In this document: positions 1 through 9,200 of the stretch, piece by piece
Numbering within the stretch: the stretch's first letter is position 1
Layout of the letters: every line of letters starts with the position of its first letter
Assembly: GCF_016583745.1 (NCBI RefSeq)
Contig: NZ_NRRQ01000026.1
Coordinates: 1 to 45,621 of the forward strand
DNA: 45,621 bases
Source: Chromatium okenii
Lineage (GTDB): Bacteria; Pseudomonadota; Gammaproteobacteria; Chromatiales; Chromatiaceae
Direction: 5' to 3'
Translations under genes and position numbers: made by a program
Notes under the pieces: generated by a model
Database searches by the model: none
What the model was told of the DNA's origin: nothing
What the model saw: the letters and a program-made list of their open reading frames with translations, nothing else

Positions 1-261
1 GGCTTGTTCATACGCCCGCGTTAAACTTTTGCCGCGTGATTTTTGTTCAACGAGTAACACGCCTTGCCACAATAAATCAATAAAACCGCAGCGCCCGCCA
101 GCTTTATTCACCCGCACTTCAAAACTGCCAACGCGCCGCCGCGATACGCCAAACACCGCAAAGAAATCATCAAGAAATGATTTTCCTTCGGCATCTTCAG
201 TTGCCCAATTCTGCGAAAATTGCAGCGCCCGTGCGTTGATTTCATTCCAAGACAGCGGCAT
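1..261 (-). CDS. MmeI-like restriction-modification enzyme, N-terminal fragment of a second copy (runs off left edge)
   Basis: The minus strand from the ATG at 261 encodes 87 residues that nearly match the first residues of the enzyme at 416-3187. A GGAG ribosome-binding site lies 8 bases before the ATG. Bases 1-276 align with 2918-3202 with one substitution (in aaaactgccaa versus aaaactggcaa) and a 9-base in-frame deletion (3 codons). The visible part carries the nuclease signature of the family, FIDLLWQG followed by VEQKSRG. The reading frame is open to the window edge, so it may be a complete second gene, a truncated copy or a contig-end artefact. Identity stops right at the TTAA before the ribosome-binding site, so this copy lacks the small RHH-like gene found upstream of the other copy. 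Confidence 0.75.
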   Translation of the reverse strand, partial: MPLSWNEINARALQFSQNWATEDAEGKSFLDDFFAVFGVSRRRVGSFEVRVNKAGGRCGFIDLLWQGVLLVEQKSRGKSLTRAYEQA

Positions 262-370
262 AAAATGCTCCGTTAAGGCACTGCAAATAAAATACGCGGT
301 AATAAATTAACTCATAGCTGTGCTGCAAGTGGTCGCTGTAAATAAATGCGGCAGCGCAATAATTGCAAAT

Positions 371-393
371 ATATGATGAAATGCTCATCATAT
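371..393. repeat. AT-rich perfect inverted repeat between the two MmeI-like copies
   Basis: ATATGATGA and TCATCATAT form a 9-base perfect inverted repeat around a 5-base loop, 23 bases after the stop codon of the complete MmeI-like gene. There is no T-run, so it is a weak terminator at best; it could be an operator or an RNA 3' end structure. The rest of 262-415 holds no gene I can support. Confidence 0.45.
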
Positions 394-415
394 CAATTCA
401 AATTGTGAATAGATT

Positions 416-3187
416 TTAGGTGTTTGTGGTGATTGAACGCGAGCGCGAACGTTTGATTGTGGGCGCGGTTTCAACGACCAGCGGTGTCGTCAACTGTTGA
501 TAAAGACTAAACAACAACGCTACCCGCTCCTGCTCATTATTTAACTTTGCAGCAGAATAGGCTTTATCTACCACCCGATCTAAACTTTGATGCGCTTTTT
601 TCAATTCCAGCGGCATTGCCAACACATCATATAAATCAGCAAACGATTGAGCGGGAAATTTTGCTCGCGCATCTAATACTATTTGCGCAGCACTTTCGAT
701 GGCTTGGCGCTGTTTATCAGTCGGTTTGTCCAGCCACGGAAAGTTATTGTAAACAATACCGGCTGAATAGCGATAGCTAGTTCCAAGACGCCCTGCAACA
801 GCGCGAGTCCATGCCATGTGCATGACAGAAGATAACACGCCAAAATGATACAGCGTGGCATCGAGAATCATTAAATTAACATCACCGCAAATCACTTCAC
901 TTTTCATATAATCAATAGGAATATAAGTGCGATTTTCTGAAGATACGCGGGGAATCAATAAATAATTCTGCTGCGGCTGGCGGATTTCACCGAATAACGT
1001 GGGATATTCGGCAAGGGCTTGAGTTGGAACTTTTTTGCTGGCAGCCCGCATTTCTCGCACTGAATCAACTCGGCGCATTACCGTTGGCATAGCGCGTAAT
1101 GCGCTTGGCGGACAATCAACTAACCATAAACACCAGCGTTCAATGCCGTTAATAAATTCTTCTGCACCAACAAAACGGCGCAGATATTGTGCGGCGGCGG
1201 GTTCTTTCGCTAACAACGCATCTTTTTCAAGCGGCGATAATAATAAATTGCCGCCATCAGTGGGTTTACTGCCGTTTATCATTGGCGGCACTGCGCACAA
1301 TGGTTTAGAACGGGTCATTAACACGACATCGGGCGCAGCGATTAAATACGGATTGATATTTTTAACCGTTGCAACGGATTGCACTTGCCCGTGATTGGCA
1401 TCAAACAACTGTTTATTTTCTTTATCATGCAGCGCAAAACCCACAATCACACAATGCACTGCCGCTTGACCTTTAGCTTCATTCGTCCATGAAAAAGTAC
1501 GATAAGCAAAATGAATTTTTACCCCGCGCCGCAATAAATCGCCCCACAACACGCCAACTTGTTCACCTTGTGTGATTGAATTGGTGGAGACAAATGCAGT
1601 TTTAATGGCGTGATTGTCCGCCATATAATCGGTGGCTTTCCGAAACCATGCCGTGACGTAATCTAAATTGCCAACACCTTTTACATCGCTGAAAATAGCC
1701 ACCACATCTTGTTTCTGCTGTGCGGTTTGATAATTTTTGCCCACAAATGGCGGATTACCCAAAATAAAGTTTAACTGACTGGGCTGAATGAACTCGCGCC
1801 AATCTATTTGTAGCGCATTGCCATGACGAATCTGCGGCGTTTGGGTTAAAGGAATGCGCTTGTAATACACGCCCAACACTTTCGACACTTCCATATTCAT
1901 TTGATGATCGGTCAACCACAGCGCGGTTTGGGCAATATGAGCGGGAAATTCTTCTATTTCAATTCCATAAAACTGCTGCACATTACATAACACATTAAAT
2001 TCACCGACACCAATTGCCAACGTTTGTTTCTGACTAAATAACCGTTTTAAGACTTCCAATTCTAACAACCGCAATTCCCGATATGCGACCACTAAAAAGT
2101 TGCCGCAGCCGCAAGCGGGATCAAGAAAGGTGAGCGCCGCCAGCTTTTCTTGAAATTCAAATAACTTTTGTTTGCGCTTGCCGATTTGCGCTAATTCAGC
2201 TTTCAAATCATCTAAAAATAACGGGTTAATCAACTTCAAAATGTTGTCTTCACTGGTGTAATGTTCACCCGCAGCGCGACGCTGCGCTTTACTTTTTACC
2301 GCTTGAAATAACGCGCCAAAAATTGCGGGCGAAATGTCGCGCCAATTCAACCGACAGCACGCTAATAACTGCTCACGCATTGCGCTATTAAAGGCGGCGG
2401 TTGGCAAACGTTGAGAAAATAACTGCCCGTTGATATAAGGAAATGCTGCGAGTTGTTGATCTAAAGTGATTAAGCGTTGGTGTTCTGGCGTATTCAACAC
2501 TTGAAATAAATGATCCAGCCATTGCGCGAGATCATGCCCATCTTCGGCGGTGCGATTGGCAATCAAATCACGAAACTGCCCCACTTCAAAAATGGTGGTA
2601 GCATCTGCAAATAAACAAAACACCAACCGCATCAAATAGCGTTCAACTTCAGCGCCGGTATAACCAATGGCTTGCATCGCGTTGTGCAGTTTGCCCATTG
2701 CTTCCGCAGCGCGGATATTAACCGGGTCTTGTTCCTGATAAGCGGTGGTTTTATAACCGGCAATAAACCCAAAGAGATGCACGTTTTGATACAGCTCGCT
2801 TAAAACGAACTCGTGCTGTGTGTCAATTTCAAGATCGTATAAACGGAAGTGGGAAAAATTGCAGACTAAAATATAACGCGGTAAATCACAGTCTTTTAAG
2901 CCCGCAAAATAATCAATGGCTTGTTCATACGCCCGCGTTAAACTTTTGCCGCGTGATTTTTGTTCAACGAGTAACACGCCTTGCCACAATAAATCAATAA
3001 AACCGCAGCGCCCGCCAGCTTTATTCACCCGCACTTCAAAACTGGCAACGCGCCGCCGCGATACGCCAAACACCGCAAAGAAATCATCAAGAAATGATTT
3101 TCCTTCGGCATCTTCAGCACCTTCGGTTGCCCAATTCTGCGAAAATTGCAGCGCCCGTGCGTTGATTTCATTCCAAGACAGCGGCAT
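416..3187 (-). CDS. MmeI-like (type IIL) single-chain restriction-modification enzyme
   Basis: This 923-residue protein has the size and domain order of MmeI-family enzymes, which methylate adenine and cut DNA at a distance with one polypeptide. Seen in order: an N-terminal PD-(D/E)XK nuclease (residues about 55-80: FIDLLWQG then VEQKSRG, giving D...ExK), a helical spacer, an adenine methyltransferase with motif I FLDPACGCGNFL near residue 355 and motif IV NPPF near residue 475, then a target-recognition region ending near VYNNFPWL. The ATG at 3187 is chosen because GGAG sits 8 bases upstream; a further in-frame ATG at 3208 would overlap the upstream gene. That gene, a small RHH-like protein, ends 11 bases before this start, so the two are probably co-transcribed. 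The recognition sequence cannot be read from the sequence. Family assignment rests on recognised motifs, not a search. Confidence 0.88.
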   Translation of the reverse strand: MPLSWNEINARALQFSQNWATEGAEDAEGKSFLDDFFAVFGVSRRRVASFEVRVNKAGGRCGFIDLLWQGVLLVEQKSRGKSLTRAYEQAIDYFAGLKDCDLPRYILVCNFSHFRLYDLEIDTQHEFVLSELYQNVHLFGFIAGYKTTAYQEQDPVNIRAAEAMGKLHNAMQAIGYTGAEVERYLMRLVFCLFADATTIFEVGQFRDLIANRTAEDGHDLAQWLDHLFQVLNTPEHQRLITLDQQLAAFPYINGQLFSQRLPTAAFNSAMREQLLACCRLNWRDISPAIFGALFQAVKSKAQRRAAGEHYTSEDNILKLINPLFLDDLKAELAQIGKRKQKLFEFQEKLAALTFLDPACGCGNFLVVAYRELRLLELEVLKRLFSQKQTLAIGVGEFNVLCNVQQFYGIEIEEFPAHIAQTALWLTDHQMNMEVSKVLGVYYKRIPLTQTPQIRHGNALQIDWREFIQPSQLNFILGNPPFVGKNYQTAQQKQDVVAIFSDVKGVGNLDYVTAWFRKATDYMADNHAIKTAFVSTNSITQGEQVGVLWGDLLRRGVKIHFAYRTFSWTNEAKGQAAVHCVIVGFALHDKENKQLFDANHGQVQSVATVKNINPYLIAAPDVVLMTRSKPLCAVPPMINGSKPTDGGNLLLSPLEKDALLAKEPAAAQYLRRFVGAEEFINGIERWCLWLVDCPPSALRAMPTVMRRVDSVREMRAASKKVPTQALAEYPTLFGEIRQPQQNYLLIPRVSSENRTYIPIDYMKSEVICGDVNLMILDATLYHFGVLSSVMHMAWTRAVAGRLGTSYRYSAGIVYNNFPWLDKPTDKQRQAIESAAQIVLDARAKFPAQSFADLYDVLAMPLELKKAHQSLDRVVDKAYSAAKLNNEQERVALLFSLYQQLTTPLVVETAPTIKRSRSRSITTNT

Positions 3188-3198
3188 AAAATGCTCCG

Positions 3199-3414
3199 TT
3201 AATGGCAACTGTCCAAGTAAGCATCTAATTCATCCAAAGTGAGTGGAGCTGCTCCGGTTGCAATTTCATTTAAGGCTTGTTGTGCCAGCAAACTGTCTTG
3301 CATATCTTCAATATAATTTGTCAATGCTTCCTGCACAATACTTTGCGCATTTAATCCTGTTTGTTGCGCAATTTGATATAAACGTTGTTCGGTATCGTGA
3401 TCAATAATTAACAT
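3199..3414 (-). CDS. small RHH/RelB-like antitoxin or regulator upstream of the MmeI-like gene
   Basis: This 71-residue protein starts with a short strand (LIIDHDTEQRL) followed by two predicted helices (YQIAQQTG, SIVQEALTNYIED), the layout of ribbon-helix-helix DNA-binding antitoxins. It ends with a LTLDELDAYLD tail like that of RelB/VapB-type antitoxins. AGGTG lies 6 bases before the ATG. No toxin gene follows: the next gene, 11 bases downstream, is the MmeI-like enzyme. It may be an orphan antitoxin left after an insertion, or it may act as a controller of the restriction enzyme, a role filled by C proteins in other systems. The RHH fold is inferred from pattern only. Confidence 0.6.
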   Translation of the reverse strand: MLIIDHDTEQRLYQIAQQTGLNAQSIVQEALTNYIEDMQDSLLAQQALNEIATGAAPLTLDELDAYLDSCH

Positions 3415-3440
3415 GATGTCACCTTTATTAACAGAGCAGT

Positions 3441-3470
3441 CAAAACCCCCCTTTGAAAAAAGGGGGTTGA
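3441..3470. repeat. dispersed C6-T3/G5 palindrome, intergenic copy
   Basis: CCCCCC-TTTGAAAAAA-GGGGG forms a short GC palindrome just after the atpB-like gene (which ends at 3481) and before the RHH-like gene. It belongs to the family found in frame inside pilR (11075-11393) and tmk (28949-29090). Here it is non-coding and could end the atpB transcript. Confidence 0.7.
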
Positions 3471-3480
3471 GAGATTTACG

Positions 3481-4860
3481 TTACTCGGTTTCCCGATAAT
3501 ACTTCGCTAAATCCGTTTCTTTCATGCGCGTCAAGGTATCGCGGGGGAATTGGCTCATCAATTCCCACGCCAGATTTAACGTGCCTTCAATCGAACGATC
3601 TTCAGATTCACCTTGCCCAACAAACTTCGTATCAAACGCATCTGCAAAACTGAGATAACGCCGATCCCGTTCTGATAACTCATCAGCGCCAATAATCGAC
3701 GCCAGATTGCGGGTTTCCTGCGCTCGTGCATAAAGCGCATATAATTGTGCCGCCACTCGCGGATGATCTTCACGCGTATCATCTTTGCCAATGCCGTCTT
3801 TCATTAACCGCGATAAACTTGGTGAAATATGCACCGGCGGATAAATGCCTTGATTGTGCAATTCCCGCGATAAGACAATCTGCCCTTCCGTGATATAACC
3901 CGTGAGATCAGGAATCGGATGGGTAATATCATCCGAAGGCATAGAAACCACCGGCATCATCGTAATTGAACCGTGCCGCTGATGAATACGACCGCAGCGT
4001 TCATAAATCTCGGCTAAATCTGAATACAAATATCCCGGATAACCTTTACGCGCTGGCACATCACCTTTTGCAGTCGCTACTTCGCGCAAGGCTTCGGCAT
4101 AATTGGTCATATCCGTTAAAACGACAAGCACATGCCGATCTAAATCATAAGCGAGATATTCGGCGGCGGTTAATGCAGTGCGCGGTAAAGTCAAGCGTTC
4201 CACTGGCGGATCATCAGCTAAATTGACAAACATCACCACATTGCGCAGCACTCCAGAACTGGCAAATTCATCGCGGAAAAATTTGGCATCAGCATAAGAC
4301 ACGCCCATTGCCGCAAAGACAATGGAAAAGCTCGATTCTTGATCGACTAATTTTGCTTGTCGCACAATTTGCGCGGCAAGGCGATTGTGCGGTAAACCAG
4401 AACCGGAAAAGATCGGTAATTTTTGTCCGCGCACCAAACTATTCAAACCATCAATTGTCGAAATACCGGTTTGAATAAATTCACGCGGATATGTTCGCGC
4501 TGCGGGATTAATTGCTGCACCACTCACCGGACGGCGCAAACTCGATAATACCGGCGGACGTCCATCACGCGGCACACCTAAACCGTTAAACTCGCGCCCT
4601 AAAATTTCTGGCGACAGTGCAATTTCTACGGGTTCATCAAGAAAGCGAATCCAAGTGCTTTCTAAATCAATATCATCGGTGCCTTCAAAGACGAGGATTA
4701 ATACCTCGTTATCGGCAGCGCGAATCACCTGTCCATTACGGAAGTTACCAGCGTGATCTTCAATTTGGACGCGGTCGCCAAACGCCACATTAGGCGTATT
4801 TTTAACGACTAACAAACCACCACGCGCTTCGGTTGCAGTACGATATTCTTTGATACTCAT
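3481..4860 (-). CDS. atpB: V/A-type ATP synthase subunit B (non-catalytic)
   Basis: The 459-residue product matches V/A-type ATPase subunit B over its full length. It has the N-terminal beta-barrel (about 10-75), a nucleotide-binding core with the degenerate loop FSGSGLPHN (151-159) in place of a Walker A motif, the segment LTDMTNYAEALREV, and the C-terminal part with SIEGTLNLAWEL. Subunit B alternates with catalytic subunit A in the soluble ATPase head of a proton- or sodium-translocating rotary complex. Oddly, no other subunit is present in the window. In usual operons atpA precedes and atpD follows; here an SDR gene lies 98 bases upstream and a palindrome plus restriction genes lie downstream. 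The rest of the complex may be encoded elsewhere, or this gene is a remnant. I see no frameshift or missing segment. Confidence 0.92.
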   Translation of the reverse strand: MSIKEYRTATEARGGLLVVKNTPNVAFGDRVQIEDHAGNFRNGQVIRAADNEVLILVFEGTDDIDLESTWIRFLDEPVEIALSPEILGREFNGLGVPRDGRPPVLSSLRRPVSGAAINPAARTYPREFIQTGISTIDGLNSLVRGQKLPIFSGSGLPHNRLAAQIVRQAKLVDQESSFSIVFAAMGVSYADAKFFRDEFASSGVLRNVVMFVNLADDPPVERLTLPRTALTAAEYLAYDLDRHVLVVLTDMTNYAEALREVATAKGDVPARKGYPGYLYSDLAEIYERCGRIHQRHGSITMMPVVSMPSDDITHPIPDLTGYITEGQIVLSRELHNQGIYPPVHISPSLSRLMKDGIGKDDTREDHPRVAAQLYALYARAQETRNLASIIGADELSERDRRYLSFADAFDTKFVGQGESEDRSIEGTLNLAWELMSQFPRDTLTRMKETDLAKYYRETE

Positions 4861-4958
4861 AGGCTTATCATCAATCTATCAAGACGTTGCAGGGAATAGA
4901 ACTATCGCAGTTAGGATTGAAGCAAATATAATGTTCAACGGGTTTTTATTCTCACCAT

Positions 4959-5657
4959 TTATCGCTCCCGTTGTCCTAAATTGGCATGAATCACTGCGCC
5001 ATTTAATACTGGTGCTGTTGCTGCAAAGGCAACAGTAGCGGCAATTTCCTCCGGTTCAATTAGGCGTTCAAATGCTGATAATGCTTTAATTCCGGTCAGC
5101 ATGTCAGCATTATCGCCAATCACAGCATGTAATTGTGGCGTATTGGTGAAGCCGGGGCAAATCATACAGGTATGAATGCCGCGTCCAGCAAAATCTTGAC
5201 AAGTAGCTCGCATCATTCCTACCAGCGCATGTTTTGCAATCACATAACTGGCGACGCCGGGCACAGCTTTTTCTGCCAAGGTTGAACCAATATAAATCAC
5301 ACTGGATGTTGGCGGGAGCAACGGAATCACAATCTGATTGAGTTGATTCGCAGCAATGATGTTTAATTCTAAAACGCTGCGTAAATCGGCGCTGGGCAAT
5401 TGGTCAATACGATGCAGGTGCATCACTGCTGCATTGTGGACTAAACAAATTTTTGTGGCAGTTGTTAAAGCGTTCGTTAAGGCGTCGTGATGCGCAAATA
5501 GCGCGTCGGGCTGCGTTAAATCACAGCTTAAATTGACTGCCGCCACCGGACAACTGCGGCGGGAGATATTGATCACGCGCCAGCCGTTATTGCTAAACCG
5601 TTGCGCAATCGCTAATCCAATGCCAGAACTGGCACCAGTGATCATCAATACATTCAT
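4959..5657 (-). CDS. SDR-family oxidoreductase, pterin-linked by context
   Basis: A classical short-chain dehydrogenase/reductase of 232 residues. It has a Rossmann fold with TGASSGIG (residues 7-14), an NAA-type segment (VHNAAVMH), the catalytic Ser in YIGSTL and the YVIAK pair (Tyr-x3-Lys). The ATG at 5657 is chosen because it overlaps the stop of the upstream PTPS-like gene by 4 bases (ATGA) and has GGA upstream; a GTG at 5684 would add 9 residues inside that gene. The tight coupling to a PTPS-like protein suggests a pterin substrate: sepiapterin reductase, pteridine reductase and FolM are all SDRs. That substrate is inference; the sequence by itself supports only a generic NAD(P)-dependent SDR. 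Confidence 0.85.
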   Translation of the reverse strand: MNVLMITGASSGIGLAIAQRFSNNGWRVINISRRSCPVAAVNLSCDLTQPDALFAHHDALTNALTTATKICLVHNAAVMHLHRIDQLPSADLRSVLELNIIAANQLNQIVIPLLPPTSSVIYIGSTLAEKAVPGVASYVIAKHALVGMMRATCQDFAGRGIHTCMICPGFTNTPQLHAVIGDNADMLTGIKALSAFERLIEPEEIAATVAFAATAPVLNGAVIHANLGQRER

Positions 5658-6145
5658 GTTAATTTCCAAGAAGACACTGCCCATTGTCCCAAACCAGATG
5701 AGACGCCAACTTCAATCTCGCGTATATCCCGATCAATTAAATCAGGATGTGCTTGTAATCGTGTCAGTAATAATGCTGCTAATTCTTCAATGGTGACGTT
5801 GCGCACCGGCAGCAACAAGACATCGCGGTTTAGAAAAGGAATGTGTTCGGTGGCGAAATGTGCGATCACTTGCGCCGGTTGCTGTTCTAAACGTAAATGC
5901 GGCGAGTGCTGCGGCAATAGCACCCGTTCATCCAATTCATCGCACAAGCGTTTTAATGTCTTTTTTAACAAAATGTAGTCAAAGGTTAAACCATCGCTGC
6001 CAATGCTAGTCGTCACGGCAGCGCGGACTTGGAAATTATGCCCGTGTAAGTTTTCGCGTTGCGTAGCGGAAAAAATAGTGAAATGACCGGCACTAAAGTT
6101 GAGATAGTCTTTACTGATTTCGATACGGGTGAGCGGTAGCGACAT
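5654..6145 (-). CDS. PTPS/QueD-superfamily protein with a PTPS-III-like ExxHGH motif
   Basis: A 163-residue member of the 6-pyruvoyl-tetrahydropterin synthase superfamily. The three zinc ligands are present: H21 in SAGHF, and H34 and H36 in LHGHNF. The catalytic Cys of QueD and PTPS, four residues before HGH, is replaced; instead Glu31 stands three residues before the first His, giving ENLHGH. From recalled literature, ExxHGH marks PTPS-III proteins, which can bypass dihydroneopterin aldolase (FolB) in folate synthesis. The Asp-His dyad is also changed, to LDE. AGGA lies 8 bases before the ATG. It is translationally coupled to the SDR downstream. The queuosine function is therefore unlikely, and a separate QueD system is encoded at 14786-15862. 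The assignment as PTPS-III is moderate. Confidence 0.75.
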   Translation of the reverse strand: MSLPLTRIEISKDYLNFSAGHFTIFSATQRENLHGHNFQVRAAVTTSIGSDGLTFDYILLKKTLKRLCDELDERVLLPQHSPHLRLEQQPAQVIAHFATEHIPFLNRDVLLLPVRNVTIEELAALLLTRLQAHPDLIDRDIREIEVGVSSGLGQWAVSSWKLT

Positions 6146-6200
6146 GACGGAGTCCTTCGAGTCGTCGGTGAGATTGACGCAGTTGCCGGTTATTGATTGC

Positions 6201-6255
6201 GTTGTCAGTTGTCAGTAAACAGCAGTGTTGTTACCGCTAACTGACAACTTTTTTT
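6201..6255. repeat. dispersed GTTGTCAGT palindromic repeat, copy 1
   Basis: AGTTGTCAGT (6207-6216) and ACTGACAACT (6240-6249) are exact inverted ends around a 23-base centre, followed on the plus strand by a run of T. An extra GTTGTCA precedes the left end. Related copies are at 17187-17235 and 17721-17768. It fills most of the 139-base gap between the mscK-like and PTPS-like genes. Confidence 0.75.
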
Positions 6256-6284
6256 CAGCGGCGTCACGCTTAATGACGCAAACT

Positions 6285-9200
6285 TTATTCCTGCTGTAAC
6301 CGCACTGCCAACGGCTGCCGCGTAGATAAATGCACTTCGCGCTGCGGAAATGCCATCATTAACCCGTGTTCGCTAAAGCGGTCATAAATTGCTTGGTGCA
6401 GCTCAGTCACGACATCAATGCGCCCTTCAATCGTATCTAAATAACAGCGCAGAATAAGCATGAGGGCGCTGTCAGCAAAACTATCAAAACTCACAATCGG
6501 TTCCGGTTCCGTTAAGACGCGCTCATGCGCTTGGGCAATCTCTTTTAAGACTTGCAATGCCAGTCGCGTGTCGCTGCCATATTCAAGCCCAATCGGAATG
6601 CTGATGCGGTTTTGTTGATCGGTGAGCGTCCAGTTTAATAAGCGTTCGGTTAGAAATTCTTTATTCGGCACTAACAGTTCTTGGCGATCCCAGTTGCGAA
6701 TGGTGGTGGCGCGGATTTGAATGTTTGTGACCACGCCTGATGTATCGCCAATCGTGACAATATCGCCAACCCGCACCGGACGTTCAAATAAAATAATCAA
6801 GCCGCTGATAAAATTGGCGACGATTTCTTGTAAACCAAAGCCAATTCCTACGCTTAATGCTGCGGCCAGCCATTGCACTTGCGACCAACTAAACCCCATC
6901 GCGCTAAATGCAAAGATGAAGGCAAGGGCGACGATGGCATAACGCACTAAGGTTTTAATTGCATAACGCTCACCCGCCGATACGGAATGACTTTGCAGCA
7001 ACAGAATTTCTAATAACGCGGGTAGATTTTTCGCGGCGATAATCGCAATTAACAAAATCACTGCGACCAGTCCGGCATCTGCTACCGTGACCGCTGTTAA
7101 TTGCGCTTGTCCATCAACGATGCCGTTGTAATACCATAAAGCAAATTGCTTAAATAAAGTCAGCGCCGGTAATACTTCTGACCATGTCAGCCAAATGCCA
7201 CCAAGGGCACTAAAAAAAATTGCGGCGTTAATTAAATGGCGCGTCTGTTCATCTAATGCGGCTAAATCTGGCTCTGGCAAGTCCAGCAGCGGGTCTTCGT
7301 CGTCGGCTTGCCGCGCTGCTTGCCGTTCCAACGCTGCCTGCACCGCCAAGCGCCGGCGCGTCACCATCAGCCAGCGCACGATCAATTGTTGAATCACGAG
7401 CAGCGCCAGCGCCAGCCATATTTGATAAACCAATGATTGAAATAGAATTTTGGCGGTGTAGCCGTAACCGACCAGCGCCAGCCCTGCCAATAACAGCGGC
7501 AGCGCGATGCTGGCGGGAAACCACAGATAGCGCAGGCGATTGAGCCAGCCGTGCGGCGCTGCGACCAAGATCGGCGTCAACACGCCACGGCGCGGGTGCA
7601 GCAACCGCGCAAACAGCACCGTAAAGCCGATCATGCTCGCCACCAGCAGCAGCCGTCCGAGGCTGGCGGTGCGCTCGGCGTCGTTATCGTGAAAGACCAT
7701 CACCGTCAGCAGCGCGACCGGAATGATGTAGAGCGTAAAACCGTCAACATCGCGCCGCAGCCGTTTCAAGGTTTCGCTGCGCCAGCGGAAATGGCGCTCG
7801 GCAACGCCGCCGCTGCTGCAAATCAGGCGAAATGCCCGCAGGTAATACAGCCCCAACGCGGTTTCCGTCAGCGCCATGCCCACCGCTCGCGCAAAACCAG
7901 TGGTTTCTGGTGCCTGCAATTGTTGACCGAGCACCCACAGCAGCAACGCGCCGGGGAGTGCTGCCAACAGCGTCAAGCCCAATGCCTGCATGGTAAAACT
8001 CACGCGATCCGTCTGCGCTTGCCGCACCGGTTCCGCGCAAAGCCGCATGGCGCGAATCACGGCGGGTTGTCGCCAAAATAATCCCGCTGTGACAATTAAC
8101 CCTAACCAAAACAGCGGGTTAATCTGTAGCTGCGTCCACAGCGTCATCGCCACGCTCCACCAGCCTTCGCTCGAACTGAGCCACACCAGCGCCGCTGGCA
8201 ACGCGGTGAGCGTCTGCCAATTGAGCATCGAGGCGCTGCGCACCCACAGCAGGCGCTCGGCTAAAAAATCGTCATACGCCGTCGTCACCTGCACCACCTG
8301 CTCGGCGGCATAATTCAACTCACTGAGTTGGCGAATAAAATCATCTTCCACCTTCAGCGCCTGCGCCAACACCGGCTGGCGCTGCGCCAACGCCGTCGTC
8401 AACTGTTGGCGCACCACTGCACTGGGCGGCGTGACGACCGTGTCCAGTTCCCGCTCCAGCCGCTGCGCCAAATAGTCATCAGGATGCCGCAACTGCCGCT
8501 CTTCTTCGCGGTAGCGGATTTGCCGCAAGGTCGCTTCCGCAATCGCGTTTTCACGCTCCTCGATGGTTGTGCGCAACTGCCGCAGGTCTGGCAATTGTTG
8601 GCGGTGATCGAGCAAAATCTGTCCCAGCGCCCGGCTCAAACCGGCCACCTCCAGCCGTTGTTTAGAGCTGCGAAAATCGGCTTCAATGCGTTTGCGCTCG
8701 CTCTCCAGCGCCGTCAATTCCGCCGTCAAGCCATTGAGCTGTTCTGCCAACTGCGCCCCGGAAGCGACGATCTGAGCATTTTCCGAAGTGAACGCCTGCA
8801 CCAGCGGATGCTGATCTTCTGCCCGTCGCTGCGCCTGTTCCGAAGCCCGCTGCGCGGCCGCCACTTCCGCACTGCGCCGTTGATTATGCTGTTCTTCCAA
8901 CGCCTGCTGGCGCAGTTTCAAACCCTGTAACGTTTGCGCCACCTGATCGCGCTGCGCTCGCTCCAACGCTTCCCGCACCGCCTGACTGAGCAGTTCTTGC
9001 TCCAGCATTCGCGTTTCCGCCCACCACGCTTCGCGCTGCGTCAGTGCCGCCTGCCGCCGTGCCAGCGCCAACTCCGTTGCTTCCTGCGACGCTGGCGCGG
9101 GCGTATTTTCTGCTTCAAGTTTTTGTTTTAATTCACTTAAACGCGCCCGCGCCGTTGCTGGACGTTCAATGTTGGCATTGAGCCGCTGCTCCAACTCCGT

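Noticed and set aside
29-310. Plus-strand open frame of 93 codons, and its relative at 2916-3242
   Set aside because: Both are antisense shadows of the MmeI-like reading frame, which has the ribosome-binding site and the conserved motifs.
262-409. Minus-strand 48-codon open frame upstream of the left MmeI-like copy
   Set aside because: Rich in Tyr, Cys and His without pattern, no ribosome-binding site, and it runs into the real gene out of frame.
3481-4860. F-type ATP synthase alpha or flagellar FliI ATPase
   Set aside because: The degenerate P-loop SGSGLPHN and the full-length pattern match V/A-type subunit B instead.
7551-8930. Long plus-strand open frames opposite the mscK-like gene
   Set aside because: Shadow frames of a GC-biased long gene; Gln/Arg/His-rich composition and no recognisable domain.
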